A stretch of 64,000 nt of DNA from Chrysomallon squamiferum (taxonomy: Eukaryota > Mollusca > Gastropoda > Neomphalida > Peltospiridae): positions 3,159,536 to 3,223,535 of the forward strand of contig CM022675.1 of assembly GCA_012295275.1 (NCBI GenBank), in the 5' to 3' direction. The translations under genes and the position numbers were made by a program. How positions within the stretch are numbered: position 1 is the first letter of the stretch; each line of letters opens with the position of its first letter. The notes under the pieces are model-generated. The model was given only the letters and a program-made list of their open reading frames with translations. It was not told where the DNA came from and searched no databases. Shown in pieces: positions 12,135 to 25,829 of the stretch.

Positions 12135-12235
12135 TTTATTTATTTATGTGTATAGGGGTGTGAAATATGTAAGTTTATTCCATTATATCGTAATTTCAAA
12201 TCAGATTAGCATTCTTCATTAGGACAAATTTTGTA
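12135..12235. mobile_element. Interspersed repeat copy 1, retroposon-like 3' end with TTTA tract
   Basis: The segment GGTGTGAAATATGTAAGTTT, ATTCC and TTTCAAATCAGATTAGCAT flanked by (TTTA)n matches, in reverse orientation, 43790-43890. Two dispersed copies, each bordered on the same side by a TTTA/TAAA microsatellite, is the usual look of a SINE or LINE 3' end. No coding part is visible. Confidence 0.55.
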
Positions 12236-13138
12236 AAGGTATATCACATTAATTTAGATGTTTTCTTACAAGAATAGTGATGATGTGAACGAATATAAAG
12301 TTATATTTAAATAGTCAACAAAGGTTAAAACCACAGAACTCTACTACTATACAAAATCATACACACAATCCAGCCATATTTATTCGTGTGTGTGTGTGTG
12401 TGTTTGATTTGCTCTGTAAATTCGATATGTATGTGTTTCTGTGTATCTGATGTATGGACGTATTTGTATGTCTGTACACAGTGTTTCAGTGTATTTGTTT
12501 TATGTATTTTCATGAATGTTTGACTGTATGTGTTATGTAGAGTGTCTGTGTGTAACTGGTTTACGAGTGAATTTTCTGATGTCTTTTCTACGACTACTGG
12601 ATCCTGAAAACAGACAATGTTCGGAAGTACACTTATGTCATTAAAAAATCTGATGCGATGTAAACATACGTCACCAAATCCTTCCCACCCTGAACAAGGA
12701 CTAGTGTGTATATATATATATATATATATTTATTTATTTATTTAAAATATATCGGAATATATGAACAAATGAAATAGATATATTCTGCATAGATCAAAGT
12801 GACTGTTTCTTTCCTTTTTACTTCTTTGCACATACACACGCACATATGTACACACACACACGTTTTTTAATAATTATTATTGTTTTTATTGTTGTTAAAG
12901 TGTACAAGTGAATAAAAAGTCTAAATTCCTTTTACACTATTTAAAATAATTACAAAAATACATGGCAGGCCTTTATGCAATAAATGTTAAATTAATTTGA
13001 TTAATCTGTGTTTCAGCAACTTGCTGAATATGATTTTAAAAATGTGTGTATATATTTGTGCAGACTATGCACTACACTTTTCAAAGTTTTATTTTAACTA
13101 GCAGATCGAGTATATCACTCACTGAAAGTTTATTTGTT

Positions 13139-13355
13139 TTAATCTTCAGCGTTCGAGCGCATTACGCAGTAAACATGTTCTCTTTCACTTGGCACGTTTA
13201 TGTACTGATTTTGAGAACTTTGAGTTGTGTTGAGTCGCTCATAATTTGAGTCACTGATTGCACTGTTCTCAGTTTCTGTTACGGTTGTAGTCACTGAGTT
13301 GTTTCTGTTGTGAGCCATGTTTTCTGACTTTTGTTGAAAACAAAAAACTTTTTTC
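13139..13355 (-). other. Gene B short cytoplasmic tail exon (YERL, YINV, YCVM)
   Basis: Tail of about 72 residues: a basic start (RKKVFCFQQKS), a Ser/Thr/Asn spacer, then SNYERL, QNQYINV, EHVYCVM and RSNAED before TAA. SNYERL fits the ITIM pattern. YERL and YINV are spaced YxxL-x9-YxxV, an ITAM-like spacing with Val in place of Ile/Leu. YINV contains Y-x-N as in Grb2 SH2 sites, and YCVM has the Y-x-x-M of PI3-kinase p85 sites. The motif meanings come from vertebrate receptors and are inference here. Confidence 0.8.
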
Positions 13356-13689
13356 CTGCAATAAGAAATAAACTGCGATTTAGAAACCAAAATGTAAATT
13401 ATCAATATTTTTATTTTAAAATAACATGAATTAACATGAATTAAGCAAAATAAAATAACAATTAAAAAATAATAATCAATAAATAATAATAATAATAATA
13501 ATACCAATAATAACACCAATAATAAAACTATTTATTATTATTATTATTATTATTTGCGTGTTTGTTTGTTTGTTGTTGCTTTATGGTTTTTGATCTGAGT
13601 ATATGAAATAATTATAACAAATGAAACATTAATATATAGAAATAAAGAGTTATCGCAAGTCATCAGTCAAGAACGGTAACTCTATTTAC

Positions 13690-13768
13690 CTTTTCATATA
13701 AACAACAGCGACAACTGTGCCCACTACTAAAAGTATAACGACAGTTACAGAAACAGCAACAGCGACAC
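13690..13768 (-). other. Gene B transmembrane exon
   Basis: Encodes GVAVAVSVTVVILLVVGTVV followed by AVVYMK and the start of an Arg codon; phase 1-2, as in gene A. It is recognisably the same exon as that of gene A (VAVxVSVT..IL core), so the long-tail and short-tail receptors share the membrane anchor but differ in the next exon. Confidence 0.85.
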
Positions 13769-14589
13769 CTGCAAAAAACACAAAATATATAAATTTATAA
13801 AATACAACAAAAATTAAAATGAAGTATTATCCATCAATAACAAACATTCGCTAATGTCCACGGATTCAAAGAGAAGATACACATTTTTGTGTTCACTGAT
13901 TATTATGACAAATATTTATATATACAGGCTTGGTTTAATATATATATATAAATGGTTAAAATAACAAATACTTATGTATGCAAAAACTATTGTTGTTTTG
14001 TTTAGTCAATGATAGAGAGAACGTTTATTTTTACTTTGAATTAATAACATTAAATTTAATAATGATACATTCACAGAGTTACCTGAATTTGATGTTCTTT
14101 TTTTGCTTAAAACCGTTTGTGTGTTTCTGGTTGAACTTTGACCTGTAAAAAGGATTATATCTAACTTAGATTTAAGAAATATTCTTATAATGTTAAAAGT
14201 ATTTACTGAGAACAAAAAAAAAAAAAAAAAAAATGAAACAAAAACAAAAATAACTAAAATAGAAAATTGAATTTAAAAAAAAACAAATTAGTGTCAAATT
14301 AAATAAATAAATTAAATGAATGTAAAATATTTAAAATTAGTTACACATCAACCACATTTAAAGTCAACTACAACACAGCTTTAGTCTATAAAATAACAGT
14401 CATAAGTAAAACATATTTAAACAGTCGACCAAGGATAAAACCAGGAAACACAATCAGTCTATAAAAGTATACACATACTCCAGCCATATTTAAAATGTCT
14501 ACCTATGTGAAGTATATAACATGTTAAATAAAAAATAAGTAAAATGTTTGACCAAAATTATGCATTAAATTGTAATGTTTATAATTTTG

Positions 14590-14593
14590 TACA

Positions 14594-14641
<48 letters not shown>

Positions 14642-14660
14642 AATAAATAAATAAAAATTA
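14590..14660. repeat. (AAT)n/(AAAT)n microsatellite
   Basis: Runs of AAT turning into AAAT in an intron of gene B unit 2. A second, longer (AAAT)n/(AAAAT)n array occupies about 15530-15692 in the same gene. Confidence 0.9.
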
Positions 14661-15533
14661 TAATATTTCGAACAAGTTCAGTCTTATGTGAAAACTAAAT
14701 TTTAACATTTTAGAGCCGACTTAATTTATTTTCAAAATAGTTGAGAATGAATGAATGAACTAATAAATAATAGATATAAATAAATGATACAAATAAATAA
14801 ATAAATAAATTAATAACAAAAAGAAATAAAGAAAAAAAGACAAACAAATAATAAGTAACTTATATAAATAAATAAATAAATAAATAAAAGTAAATAAATA
14901 ATACTTACTACTAATACAAATGGCGGAGTGTACATCACCACACTTACTAACTGAAAATGAAGTTTTGCCGTTTGGAAATTTGTCCAACAAAACACAGCCA
15001 TTTTGTGTCATGTTTATGTTCAGTGTTTCATCTGAAATTCAAGGTATCTTTTTATGTATTTAATTAAACAAATTGAAAGAATATGTTTAAATTATCTAGA
15101 ATAAGTAAATAAGTAAGTAAGTCAGTAAATAAATGAACAGCCACATTTGTGATAATAATAATAATTGAAATAAAAACCTAAATCATCTGAATGAAAACAA
15201 AGAAAGACTGGAAAAAGACAACATAAATAAAAATTAAAGAACTAATCAGTTTTACAATAACTCACTGTGAAAACTGTCAAACCAAACTATTTGTCTGTCA
15301 CGTTTTAGTCCGATCCAGTACTGTAATCCACCCCTGAAATTTCGTCTGATTAGTTCAGCATTATTTCTGTTTAGTTTTGTTAATGAACAAGTTGAGTTAG
15401 CTGAAAACCAGCTGTGAGTTTTGCCATGATGATAACAGGAAGCATTGTTGTAATCTTCAGCACCTGTAATAAATAAGGAAACAAATGAACAGTAATAACG
15501 AAACAACAAAATAAAACCAGTGACAATTCAAAA

Positions 15534-15568
<35 letters not shown>

Positions 15569-15644
15569 ATACAAAATTAAAATAAAATAAAATAAAATAA
15601 AATAAAATAAAATAAAAAATAAATAAATAAATAAATAAATAAAA

Positions 15645-15691
<47 letters not shown>

Positions 15692-15870
15692 AGTAATAAC
15701 TAAAAGAAACACCGTTTTTCAAAGTACTATTCATTGTATTATTTTGATATCTTGCAGACAATCTGTGCCCATTAAAATGAGACCAGAATGATGATCATGA
15801 TAATAATAATAATAATGATAAAATACCAAAGAAAAATAAATGAAAACGTCCAGGATGGCAATAAAACCAA

Positions 15871-15977
<107 letters not shown>

Positions 15978-18370
15978 AGGAATGAATGTGTGTATATGAA
16001 TAAGTCAGGATAACAGAAAGTGAATGGTAATAGAAAATGTTTAGTCTTCCACTGAAATTAAACTTTTTTATCTTGAAATGTTTGTTATATTTTGTAGTTT
16101 GACTGAACACATAATTTCAGCTGTGACTTTGTGCCAGTCTCTGTCCTAATTGTATAATAGAAATATTCACTCACAGTCACAGACAAATCCTCTCTGTGTG
16201 TTACAGTTTTTATCTGTTTTCACAAAGATAATTCTATGTTCTTCAATGTAACCACAAACACCATCAACATCAAGTAACCACGTAACATAACTGATTGTCA
16301 AATCTGTGAATAAATAAATAAAATAGAACAAGAACAACCCCCCAAAAAAAAACCAAGAAAAAAGCAACAGTAAAGATTGAAAAAATAAACAAATAAACAA
16401 ATAAACAAATAAATATTATATATTTTTGGAAATGAAAGAATAAAATAATAAATTCGTATTATAGTGGTATTTTATTTTTATGATTCTACTTGCAAAATAT
16501 CATCAAGAATAAAAATGAATTCCTTTTTATAACATCAGAAGATATTTAAAAATCTTGAATTCCGAACCACTATGGCAACCATAAGGTGTCAATAAGCAAA
16601 CAAAAATCTCTTCTAAATAAATAAATACTCAAAACTGCCGAAAGTATCAGAGAAAGAGATGAGCATAAAAAAGACTACAGACATAAACAAGATTTTACCT
16701 GTTTTATAAATACTCATTGTGCTTTCAGTCCCACAGTTTTCTCTGAAGTTTCCTAGACAAGCAGTTTTATTTTCTCTTTGAACAATTTCAAACGGAACTG
16801 GAAACCAGCTTGTCGAGATAAAACAGTAACACTTCTCACTCTGTAACACAAACATTTAAAATAACAAATATAACACGTGTTAAAATAAAGATACTTTCTT
16901 ATCACTTTCACATCAGTTCAATACGTTTCCCGTTCCAAACAGAGTAACATATTAATCGGAGATAATGCTATAAATGTGTTGATGTAAAAGAACATTTGCT
17001 GCTAAACTGTAATAAATATTTCTTTGACAACCAGATATTCTTTTTCTTTTAGTACTAAGAACTGTTTAAAAGTTTATATGTATGTATATGTAGTTACATA
17101 TATAAGTATGTAAGTATATATGTTTGTTTACACCTATGCACATATATGTATGTGTGTACGTATGTCTCTCTTAGGTAAATATGTATTTAATCTATGTTAC
17201 CAACCTGTAGTCCCACATATATTGCAATAATTTTGTCTTGTTGACATTCATAGTAACACCTGCTTGCCTGGTTGTCATATTTGATTTGATAAATCCGTGC
17301 AGATACTGAATGTTCATTTACTTCTCCAACGTAACCAAACAGTGGTGTGTTATCTGCTGTAAACCAAACTTGATTTGTTTAATACAATCGATTTTACTAT
17401 GTAAGCAATAATTTGTATGGAAATGTAGTTGACAAATACAAACAGACGCAACATACAGATATATATTATACAATTGCATTCACTTTATTTCTGATTCCTG
17501 TTTTGTTAGTCGGACTTTTATAACCATTCTAATATCAAACAAAACAACAGCAACTACTACTGCTACAATAATAACAATACAAACATCAACAACAACAATG
17601 ATAACAACAACAATAAAAATAATAATGATAATGATATTAATGATGATAATAATAATGATAATAATCATAACAACATGATAATAATAACAATAATGATAAT
17701 AATAACAATAACAACAACAATAATAATACCAATAAATTAAAAAAGAAGAAAATATCAACAAAGCTACAACAAAAAACAAAAAAAACAACAACAAAACACT
17801 GTGTGTGTGTGCTAAGAAAAGAAGATTAAATGTCATAAATGCCTTTTTTATCTTAATTAGGTGTCTGCGTTAATTAGTTATTGTTAGTGGACGTATTTTA
17901 AATCACCTGACTAGATAGAGTCAATCTGTTTATAGCAGGAGAAAAAATATCCACGCTCATGTTTAAATTATCTAAGTACAATAAATGTACATTTATTAAA
18001 CAATATCAACAATTACAAATATACTGATATTTTACAAATAAATTTACCAATAAACTTGTTCATATTAAATAGTAATATAAATTTAATATAACTGCATATT
18101 CACAGATCCCTTAACTTTTGGTCAGAGTAACTGCTCAGTTAACTAATAAATATTTATTTCACCTGTCCACATCCATGAACTGTACTGAACTTTAGCTCCA
18201 ATCCAGTAAGATCCTGCTGTGACATCACTCAGTGATGTAATATCTGACATACTGTACAGTTGTTCTCCATGTTGATGACATGTATAAAACGCTGTATCCC
18301 ATGTGATGTCATTTAATACACGCAGAGTAGCTGTAATAAAACACAATATATTTACTTACAAAATGAAGAA

Positions 18371-18625
18371 TAGTAACTCTGTTTATCTTTTAAATGAAAC
18401 AACATAGGCAACTGCAAAAAATAAATATAAATTTATAAAATACAACAATTAAAATAAAGTATTATTACTACATAAGAAACGTTTGCTAATACCCAAGTCT
18501 CCAAGGAGAAGAATATGCACATGTTTATGTTCACTGATTATAATGACAAATACTAGTGCACACAAGAGACCGTTTTTCATAAAACCATCTGTATTTTTTT
18601 GGTTGTACTTTGACCTGCAAAAGGA
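18371..18625 (-). pseudogene. Vestigial TM and stalk exons between the two units of gene B
   Basis: At 18371-18420 the sequence matches both ends of the functional TM exon and its flanks (13680-13790): the acceptor side TGCAAAAAA..AAATATAAATTTATAAAATAC and the donor side AGTAACTCT.TTTA.CTTTT are present, but about 50 bases in the middle, the hydrophobic core, are deleted. At about 18575-18620 lies a decayed copy of the stalk exon 14142-14083 (GTCAAAGT.CAACC) that now runs into a stop. Gene E has the same relic at 46745-46800 and 47060-47095. The simplest reading is that two complete receptor genes fused after the upstream one lost its TM and tail. Confidence 0.75.
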
Positions 18626-19116
18626 GGTTATATCTAATTTAAAATAATGAAAAATATTATTATACTGTTAAAATATTTACTAAGAATACAAATGATAATA
18701 CAGAAACAATAGCAAAACAACACTAAAGAAATAAATAAATAAATAAATAAAGTTAAAAAAATAAATAAGTGTCAAAATAAAATAATTAAATTTTAAGAAA
18801 CAAGTATAATAAATTAATTAATTAATCAATGGTGAAATTATCATTCCTTTGCCCCTCTCCCAAAACCTATCACACAGATATTCATATTGTTTACATTTTT
18901 ACCTGAATTAATTGTTGTTTTGGAGGTGATCAGAACTTGAGTTGATGAAGAATCTATAAAACATGTAAAACAAAAGTTTTGAAAATACACAAGACAGAAA
19001 CTGGTTTATTTCATTTAAACAGAAAATTAAAAAATAATATATAAGAGAACCACTCTGAATTAAAAAATGGAAGTTGTGACTGAAGTTGTAGTATTAGTTA
19101 ATGCTGCTAAAAATAT

Positions 19117-19147
19117 ATCTATATCTATCTGTCTGTCTGTCTGTCTG

Positions 19148-19192
<45 letters not shown>

Positions 19193-19205
19193 CTATATAT
19201 ATACA
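19117..19205. repeat. (TATC)n/(TGTC)n microsatellite
   Basis: TATC and TGTC tetranucleotide repeats between the two stalk exons of gene B, continuing into a short (CA)n. A shortened counterpart is seen in gene E near 47575-47600. Confidence 0.9.
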
Positions 19206-20207
19206 CACACACACACATATATAAATCAATAAACAAACAAATAAATAAACAAATGATAAACTAGGAAATAAACAAAGAAACAACATTGTTTAAGATACAC
19301 AAACCTGTCTGTGTGGAAGTCTGAACACTGAAATCTGTAAAATATTTAAACTTAGTTACATCATCAGCTGCAGTTAACCATTCAACCAACTATAAAATTA
19401 ACTCAGAAGTCAACTATAATTAAATTTTGCTGAAAATATATAAAATTTTATTAGTTTATAAAACTGCATGGATATGTCAACCATATTTAAATAGCCAACC
19501 AACATGAAAAGTACAATTTACAAAATTATAGTAATAAATAGGTTAAACAACAAAATGCAGTCAGTCTATAAAATCATACACGTAATCCAGCCATATTTAA
19601 AATGTCTACCAATGTGAAGTATATAACACTGCATCAGTCTATAAAGATATAAAGAATCTATGTCAATTTACTTTCAAATAGCTACTGAAGTCTCTAATGA
19701 ACTAACTGTTTGCCTTCACTGATGAGAGATAAAGTGTTACAGTTGATGTTTGGAAACTTCAGACACAAAAATTATACATCAAAACTAAATAGAAACATAA
19801 TATTTATTTTGTAAATGAAAACTGATTTTAGATTGGTCTTTTAAGATCTAAACCAGTAATTAAACACTAAGGGAGTAACTCCTAACAATATATAAATTGT
19901 GTGTGTGTGTGAAACAAGTAAAATATTGATATAAATGTAGTTCAGTCCCAAAAAAGCTTTTTTTTTTTTTTTGTCTTACCACTGACTGCAAGATAAATGT
20001 ATCTTGTGTGTATATATTTAAAATTAGGTTTTCTTGTTCTGTTAAGATTTAACCACCATGCACTGGAACACAATTTAGCTACCTGTGTTAGTTCTCCACA
20101 AGATAGGGGCAACTCTTTGTGATTACTTAAAAATCTTATATGTGTGTCCCCAGACAGGATAGGAACATACAGACTGTTCAAATCAAAATCATTTTGAATT
20201 TGGCACA

Positions 20208-20248
<41 letters not shown>

Positions 20249-20806
20249 GAAGAAGAAGAAGAAGAAGAAAAAAAAAAAATAAATAAATAAATAAAAATAA
20301 AAATATTTCTAAGATGTTTAGTCTTATCAGAAAACCAAATTTTAACATTTTACATCTGACTTAATTTATTTTCAAAATATTTCAGAATGTATGAATGCAT
20401 TAATAAAAATAAATAAATAATTAATACTTACTACTAATACAAATAGCAGAGTGCACATCTCTACAGTTACTAACTGAAAATGAAGTTTTGCCATTTGGAA
20501 ATTTTTCTAGCAATACACAGCCATTTTGTGTTAAGTTTATGTTCAGTGTTTCATCTGAAATTCAAAATATCTTTTGGTTTATTTAATTAGTGAAAAGAAA
20601 AGAATACTGTTTAAATTCCCTAGAATAAATAAATAAGTAAGTAAGTCAATGAACAGCCACATTTGTGATAATAATGACTGAAATAAAAACGTATGAAGAA
20701 TCTAATTAGAATAAATGAAAACAAACATAGACTGGAAAAGGAGAACATAAATACAAGTTAGCAGAAGTTTTTGATTTAAGAGTTAATCAGTTTTACAATA
20801 ACTCAC

Positions 20807-21004
20807 TGTAAAAACTGTCAAACCAAACTATTTGTCTGTCACGTTTTAGTCCAATCCAGTACTGTACTCCACCATTTAATTCTCTTCAAATTAGTTCAAC
20901 ATTATTTTTATTTAGTTTTGTTAATGAACAAGTTGAGTTAGATGAAAACCAGCTGTGAGCCTTATCATGATGATAACAGGAAGTATTCCTGTAATTTCCA
21001 GTAC
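20807..21004 (-). other. Gene B unit-1 CTLD2 exon 6 with in-frame TGA
   Basis: Reads GTGNYRNTSCYHHDKAHSWF, SSNSTCSLTKLNKN, then NVELI, stop, RELNGG and VQYWIGLKRDRQ. The residue replaced by TGA corresponds to Arg in LIREKI of gene D. Splice sites and the rest of the exon are intact, so the lesion is recent. There is no reason to propose selenocysteine here. Confidence 0.85.
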
Positions 21005-22470
21005 CTGTAATGCAATAACAAAATTAAAATAAATGACTATTACAAAGTAACAAATTAATAATAATAATAAAGTAAATAAACTAAAAGTTACATCATTCCA
21101 AAAGTACCATATATTGTATTATTTTGGAATTCTGAAGACAAAGACAGAAGTATGAGAAGTAAATGTCTGTCCACAAAAGTGAACCTGGAATGATGATGAC
21201 GATGATTTTGATGATGAAGTCCAGTACAAGAATAAAAGAGTTATATATATATATATATATATTCTAAATGAGATTTCTAAATACAGTTAATCGTGGAGAA
21301 AAACAATTTGTAACATTTCATGACTGTCTTTGTGATCTCTTTTACAACTTACAAAAATAACAATACTGAAACAGAAATATCGACTCACAGTCACAGATAA
21401 ATCCTTTCTGTCTGTTACAGTTTTTATCTGTTTTCACAAAAATATTTGCACTTTCTTCAATGTAGCCACAAACACCATCAACATCAAGTGACCACGTAAC
21501 ATACCTGATTGTCAAATCTATAAATAAATTAAAACAAATAAAATAAAATAAAATGAAGTAAGCAAAGAAAAACAAAATATAATAAAGACAATAAATGAAA
21601 CAAAATGTAATAAAATGAAATAAAATTAATTAAATAAAATAATAAGAAAAATTCAAGATTGCTGACAGTATTACAGATAGACATGAGTATAAAAAGGTCT
21701 ACATTCATGTACAAGATTTTACCTGTTTTATAAATACTCATTGTACTTTCAGTTCCACAGTTTTCTTTGAAGTTTCCTAAACAACCAGTTTTATTTTCTC
21801 TTTGAACAGGTCCATGTGAAATCTGATTCCAACTTTTCCAGCTAAAACAGTAACATTTTTCTCTCTGTAATACAAACATTTAAAATAACACTTGATAAAA
21901 TAAAATAATTTCTTCCCACTTTCACACCAGCATAATCTGTTTCCCATTCCAAACAGGGTAACATGTTAATCACAGTATATAACTGTGTTCATGTAAAACA
22001 TACTTGCTGTTAAACTGTAAAGATCATTGTTTTAGTGACTACAACCAGATACACTTTTTTTTTTCAGGTCTTAATAAGTATTCCTAGGCTTTATGAGTGT
22101 GTGTGTGTGCATGTTATGTAAGCTTAATAAATAAATCATAAATAAATCTATGTTCTAACCTGCAATCCCACATACATTACACTTGCAGTAGTTTTGTGTT
22201 GCTGACATTCGTAGTAACATTGGCTTGCCTGGTTTTCATATTTGATTTGATAAATCTGTGCAGACTGTGATTCATTCACTTCTCCAATGTAATCAAACAG
22301 TGGTGTGTTATCTGCTGTAAACCAAACTTTATTTGTTTAATAAAATCCATTTTATAATGTAAAATACCAGAAATACCAGATTTATACATGCATTTCTTTC
22401 CTGAATCTGTTAAGAACTAGATAAATATTGAACTAATATTCAACTAATAAAACAACGATTTGTGCTGCAG

Positions 22471-22471
22471 C

Positions 22472-22568
<97 letters not shown>

Positions 22569-22588
22569 TATAATAATAATAATAATAA
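22471..22588. repeat. (TAA)n microsatellite in gene B intron 2
   Basis: About 115 bases of near-perfect TAA repeat in the intron between exons 2 and 3 of gene B. Gene E has only a short, interrupted version at the homologous place (46060-46100 and 52650-52680). Confidence 0.95.
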
Positions 22589-24200
22589 AATACAGAGAGA
22601 AAATCAGACAGTGTAAAAGATATAAATAAAAAAAATATCTGGGTTAAATGAAAAGAATTGTCACAAATATAATATAAATATTTTAATTAGTTTTGTTCAT
22701 TAGACATACATGTTGTATTTTACATCACGTCACTAGATGCCTATTTATAGAACTGAGAGAGAAACACTGGTACTAAAGCTAAATAATATCTATTTTAGTT
22801 ATTATTATAATAATTTTATTTTGATTATATAGCATATAACCATGATAAATTCACAGTAGTAACCATCATTACCAAATATATCCATTATATACAATTTACA
22901 AATTAACTTGTTCGGCATTACACAGAAATACAAATTTAATATAACTGAATATTCACAGTAGTCACAGCTTTTGGTCTGCTTATTTCTTAAAGTTTGATGA
23001 TCGTAACTGTAAAGCAAATTAATCATTTATATCACCTGTCCACATCCATGAACTGTACTGAACTTTAGCTCCAATCCAGTAAGATCCAACTGTGACATCA
23101 CTCAGTGATGTAATATCTGACGTACTGTACAGTTGTTCTCCATGTTGATGACATGTATAAAACGCTGTATCCCATGTGACTTCATTTAATACATGCAGAG
23201 TAGCTGTAATAAAACACAATATATTTACTTATAAAACAAAGATTCTCTCTCTCTTTCTTATTAAAGCTATTTAGTTAGGGGTAAAAAAAAAAAAAAAGTT
23301 TTAAATTCAGATAATGGTATATTTTTGTAGGTAGGTAGGTAGGTACATGTTTATGTAATATAATTTTATTTCATATATAAATAAATTTGATAATTTCTGT
23401 CTTTATCTCTGTCTCTTTCATTAATGCTATTTAGTTAGCTACAAAAAAAAGGGGCTTCAATTAAAATAATGGTATTCGTATGTAACTAGGTAGGTAGTTT
23501 GGTAGGTAGGAGATAGGGGTACCTATATATATAATATAATTATATTTCATATATAAATAAATTTGATGGCTGTATAAAAGCTATTTAATTACATACAATA
23601 ACAAAAGATAAATATTTTACCTGATGCAGAGAACAGTTGAGAGAAAATCAGGCCAAAAATTGTAAGAAGCAGACGACTTGTACCCCATACTTCAGCCATG
23701 ACACCCTGCTAGCTGTACAAGGAAGTAAAACATCTATTTTTAACAACACCTGTTTTTCCAGAAGACTGATTTTGTAAAATGATATAAGCAGAAAACTCCA
23801 GTGATATATGAAACTCCTGTTAAACAGAGGTCTGAGTGTAAAACATTTTTATTGTTTATAATCTTACATCAGACTTTGTACATTAAAAACTTTTATCTTT
23901 AATAAATCAGAAGGTGTGATAAACAGAGTGTGTCCATTGTCCTAGCAAGATAATAACTAACACATCAAAAACTGTATATGAAGAATCAAAATAGTAGAAT
24001 TATTTAATAATAAAAACAATAATAATACTACTGTAATACTACTAGAGAGCCAATAATGTATGAATGTGTTTGTGTGTGTCTATGTGCATGTATATTGATA
24101 TATATATATATATATATGTCTATGATAAAGAATATACTTCATTATATGCTTCTTTATATTTTAAATTTAAGTTAAATATTAAACAAAAGTCATAACTTAC

Positions 24201-24599
24201 ATTGCAGCAACATCACCAAGTTGACCTGCAAATGACCCAAACTGATGTCCACAGTAACAATGAGCAGCAGTCCGTGATCCTGGCAAAATTTTATTTCCAC
24301 TGAAATACTGGACAAAGTCAGGTCTGTTTATTTCTGTTGTTGAAATTCCCAGCAAATCCATCACAGACTCAGACACTACAACAAGTTGAGGATTTTTTAC
24401 AGGAGTCGGTTTGACCCAAGAGAAACACGCTCCTCTGACTTGTCTAACATAGTTATCTTCTTCAGAATCAATCGGGAGACTTCGCAGAACAAGATTATCA
24501 AAGTTTAATGTTTCAAGATTTGACATAGTGCAGCAGTTTTTCAAAATATAACCAAAAGGTGCATATCTGGAGAAAGACATAAAATTTCTTATCTTCATC
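24201..24599 (-). pseudogene. SELENOO: Selenoprotein O first coding exon, isolated copy 1
   Basis: SelO is a mitochondrial pseudokinase that AMPylates proteins. This exon reads from ATG at 24598: MKIRNFMSFSRYAPFGYILK (possible mitochondrial presequence), then LNFDNLVLRSLP, CFSWVKPTPVKNPQLVVVS, LPGSRTAAHCYCGHQFGSFA and GQLGDVAAM, which is the conserved N-terminal region of the SelO/YdiU family. It ends AT|GTAAGT in phase 2, with an acceptor TTTCAG just upstream of the ATG. The frame is open, but no further SELENOO exon is found in the 500 bases before gene B begins, so this is probably a truncated copy carried along with the receptor duplication. The TGA-Sec end of the protein is not in the window. 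Confidence 0.75.
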
Positions 24600-24616
24600 C
24601 TGAAAGGAAAATACAT

Positions 24617-25773
24617 AGATTAATTTTCCATTACTGATGTGTATTATTAGTCAAGAAATTAAACTTTTTCTTAAATTCAAACAGTAAGAATGAATAATAT
24701 GGAATGGAATTTCATAAACTGTATTTCTTTTTTGTTTTTTTCTTTAGTTTGTAACTATAATTTCTTTTATTTCTTTTTTTTTTTTTTTACATACACTTTG
24801 ACACACATTTCTACAAAGAAATAATTAGTAATTCAAGTTATCAACAAACATTAAAGACCATAATCAGGTAATATGTACTTAATGTTTTGTCAATAATAAT
24901 AATAATAATAAAAGTTTAAGGACTGTAATTATACAATATAATTATAATGATAATTAACAGTCAGCTAGTTACATCATTCCAAATGTATACAAATTTATTA
25001 GTACTGAATTATTATTTATTTTTGTTTTATTTTATTATTATTTTTCTCGCTCTTGCACACCGCACTGCCTCACAGTGAAGTAATGCGAGGATCAGACGAG
25101 ACATTCGAGCGAATGTTTAAAAGATTGTAACATTCGATAAATATTAAAATAAAAAAAATAAATCACAAAAAAAGATTAACATTTATCCAGTCACCTGTGA
25201 TGATCTGTCAAAGGTGACAAAAACTAAGAATTAAAAATTAAACAAACCTTAGAAGTTTGATTTTGCCGGTCGTAATCTAAACATTATAAACAGGAAGTGA
25301 TATATTAAGATGTATTTTCTACAATCAACTTCGAAGCATCGAATCACAAAAGTAAGAAAGGGTTTGTTGAATTGTGAAATGATAATGTATTTGAATTTTT
25401 GCACACACACAAAAAAAAATCTTGTTTAGAAAGAGTCCGCCCTGTTTATTTACCCTGACGAATGGAACAGCTTTTAATGTTAAAGTAATTTTTCTTTTAT
25501 ATTTTCAAAAAATTTAAGACAAAGTCTATACATGTCATTTGTAGGTTCCACAAAATACATAAACTTTAATATTTGTATATCTATGAATGCATTAATGCAT
25601 TAAAACAAATAAACAACTATATGTTGTTGTTGTACTTAATATTTTGGAGCTGTTGTTGTTGTTGCTACTGTTGTCATTATTACAGTCTAAAAGATCAAAC
25701 TGACTGCGGTTTTTGTTTTCTTTTTTCTGTTTTCTTGTTAAGCACACAGGCACACAGACACACACACACACAC

Positions 25774-25829
<56 letters not shown>

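Larger units (their letters stand above)
9313..13080. other. Intergenic region between convergent genes A and B
   Basis: No supported gene. It holds the 3' UTR of A (homologous to that of D), a ~97-bp minisatellite near 10255-10510, (ATA)n and (TTA)n microsatellites at about 11238-11311 and 11804-11851, a (TTTA)n tract near 12030-12090, and a retroposon-like repeat at about 12135-12235. The stretch 12750-13130 is homologous to the 3' flank of gene C (27230-27570). A short open frame at 9668-9856 has no recognisable features and is not called. Confidence 0.6.

Noticed and set aside
19982-20000. Possible 6-nt micro-exon in gene B (TCAGTG between good AG and GT sites)
   Set aside because: Phase-compatible but far too short to support without transcripts, and gene E has no counterpart.
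20886-20888. TGA in gene B as a selenocysteine codon because a selenoprotein gene is nearby
   Set aside because: The aligned residue is Arg in paralogues and no SECIS element was seen; a nonsense mutation is simpler.
24721-24790. T-rich tracts beside SELENOO copies as retrotransposition poly(A) tails
   Set aside because: The SELENOO exon keeps its intron donor and flanking introns, so the copies are DNA-level duplications rather than retrocopies.
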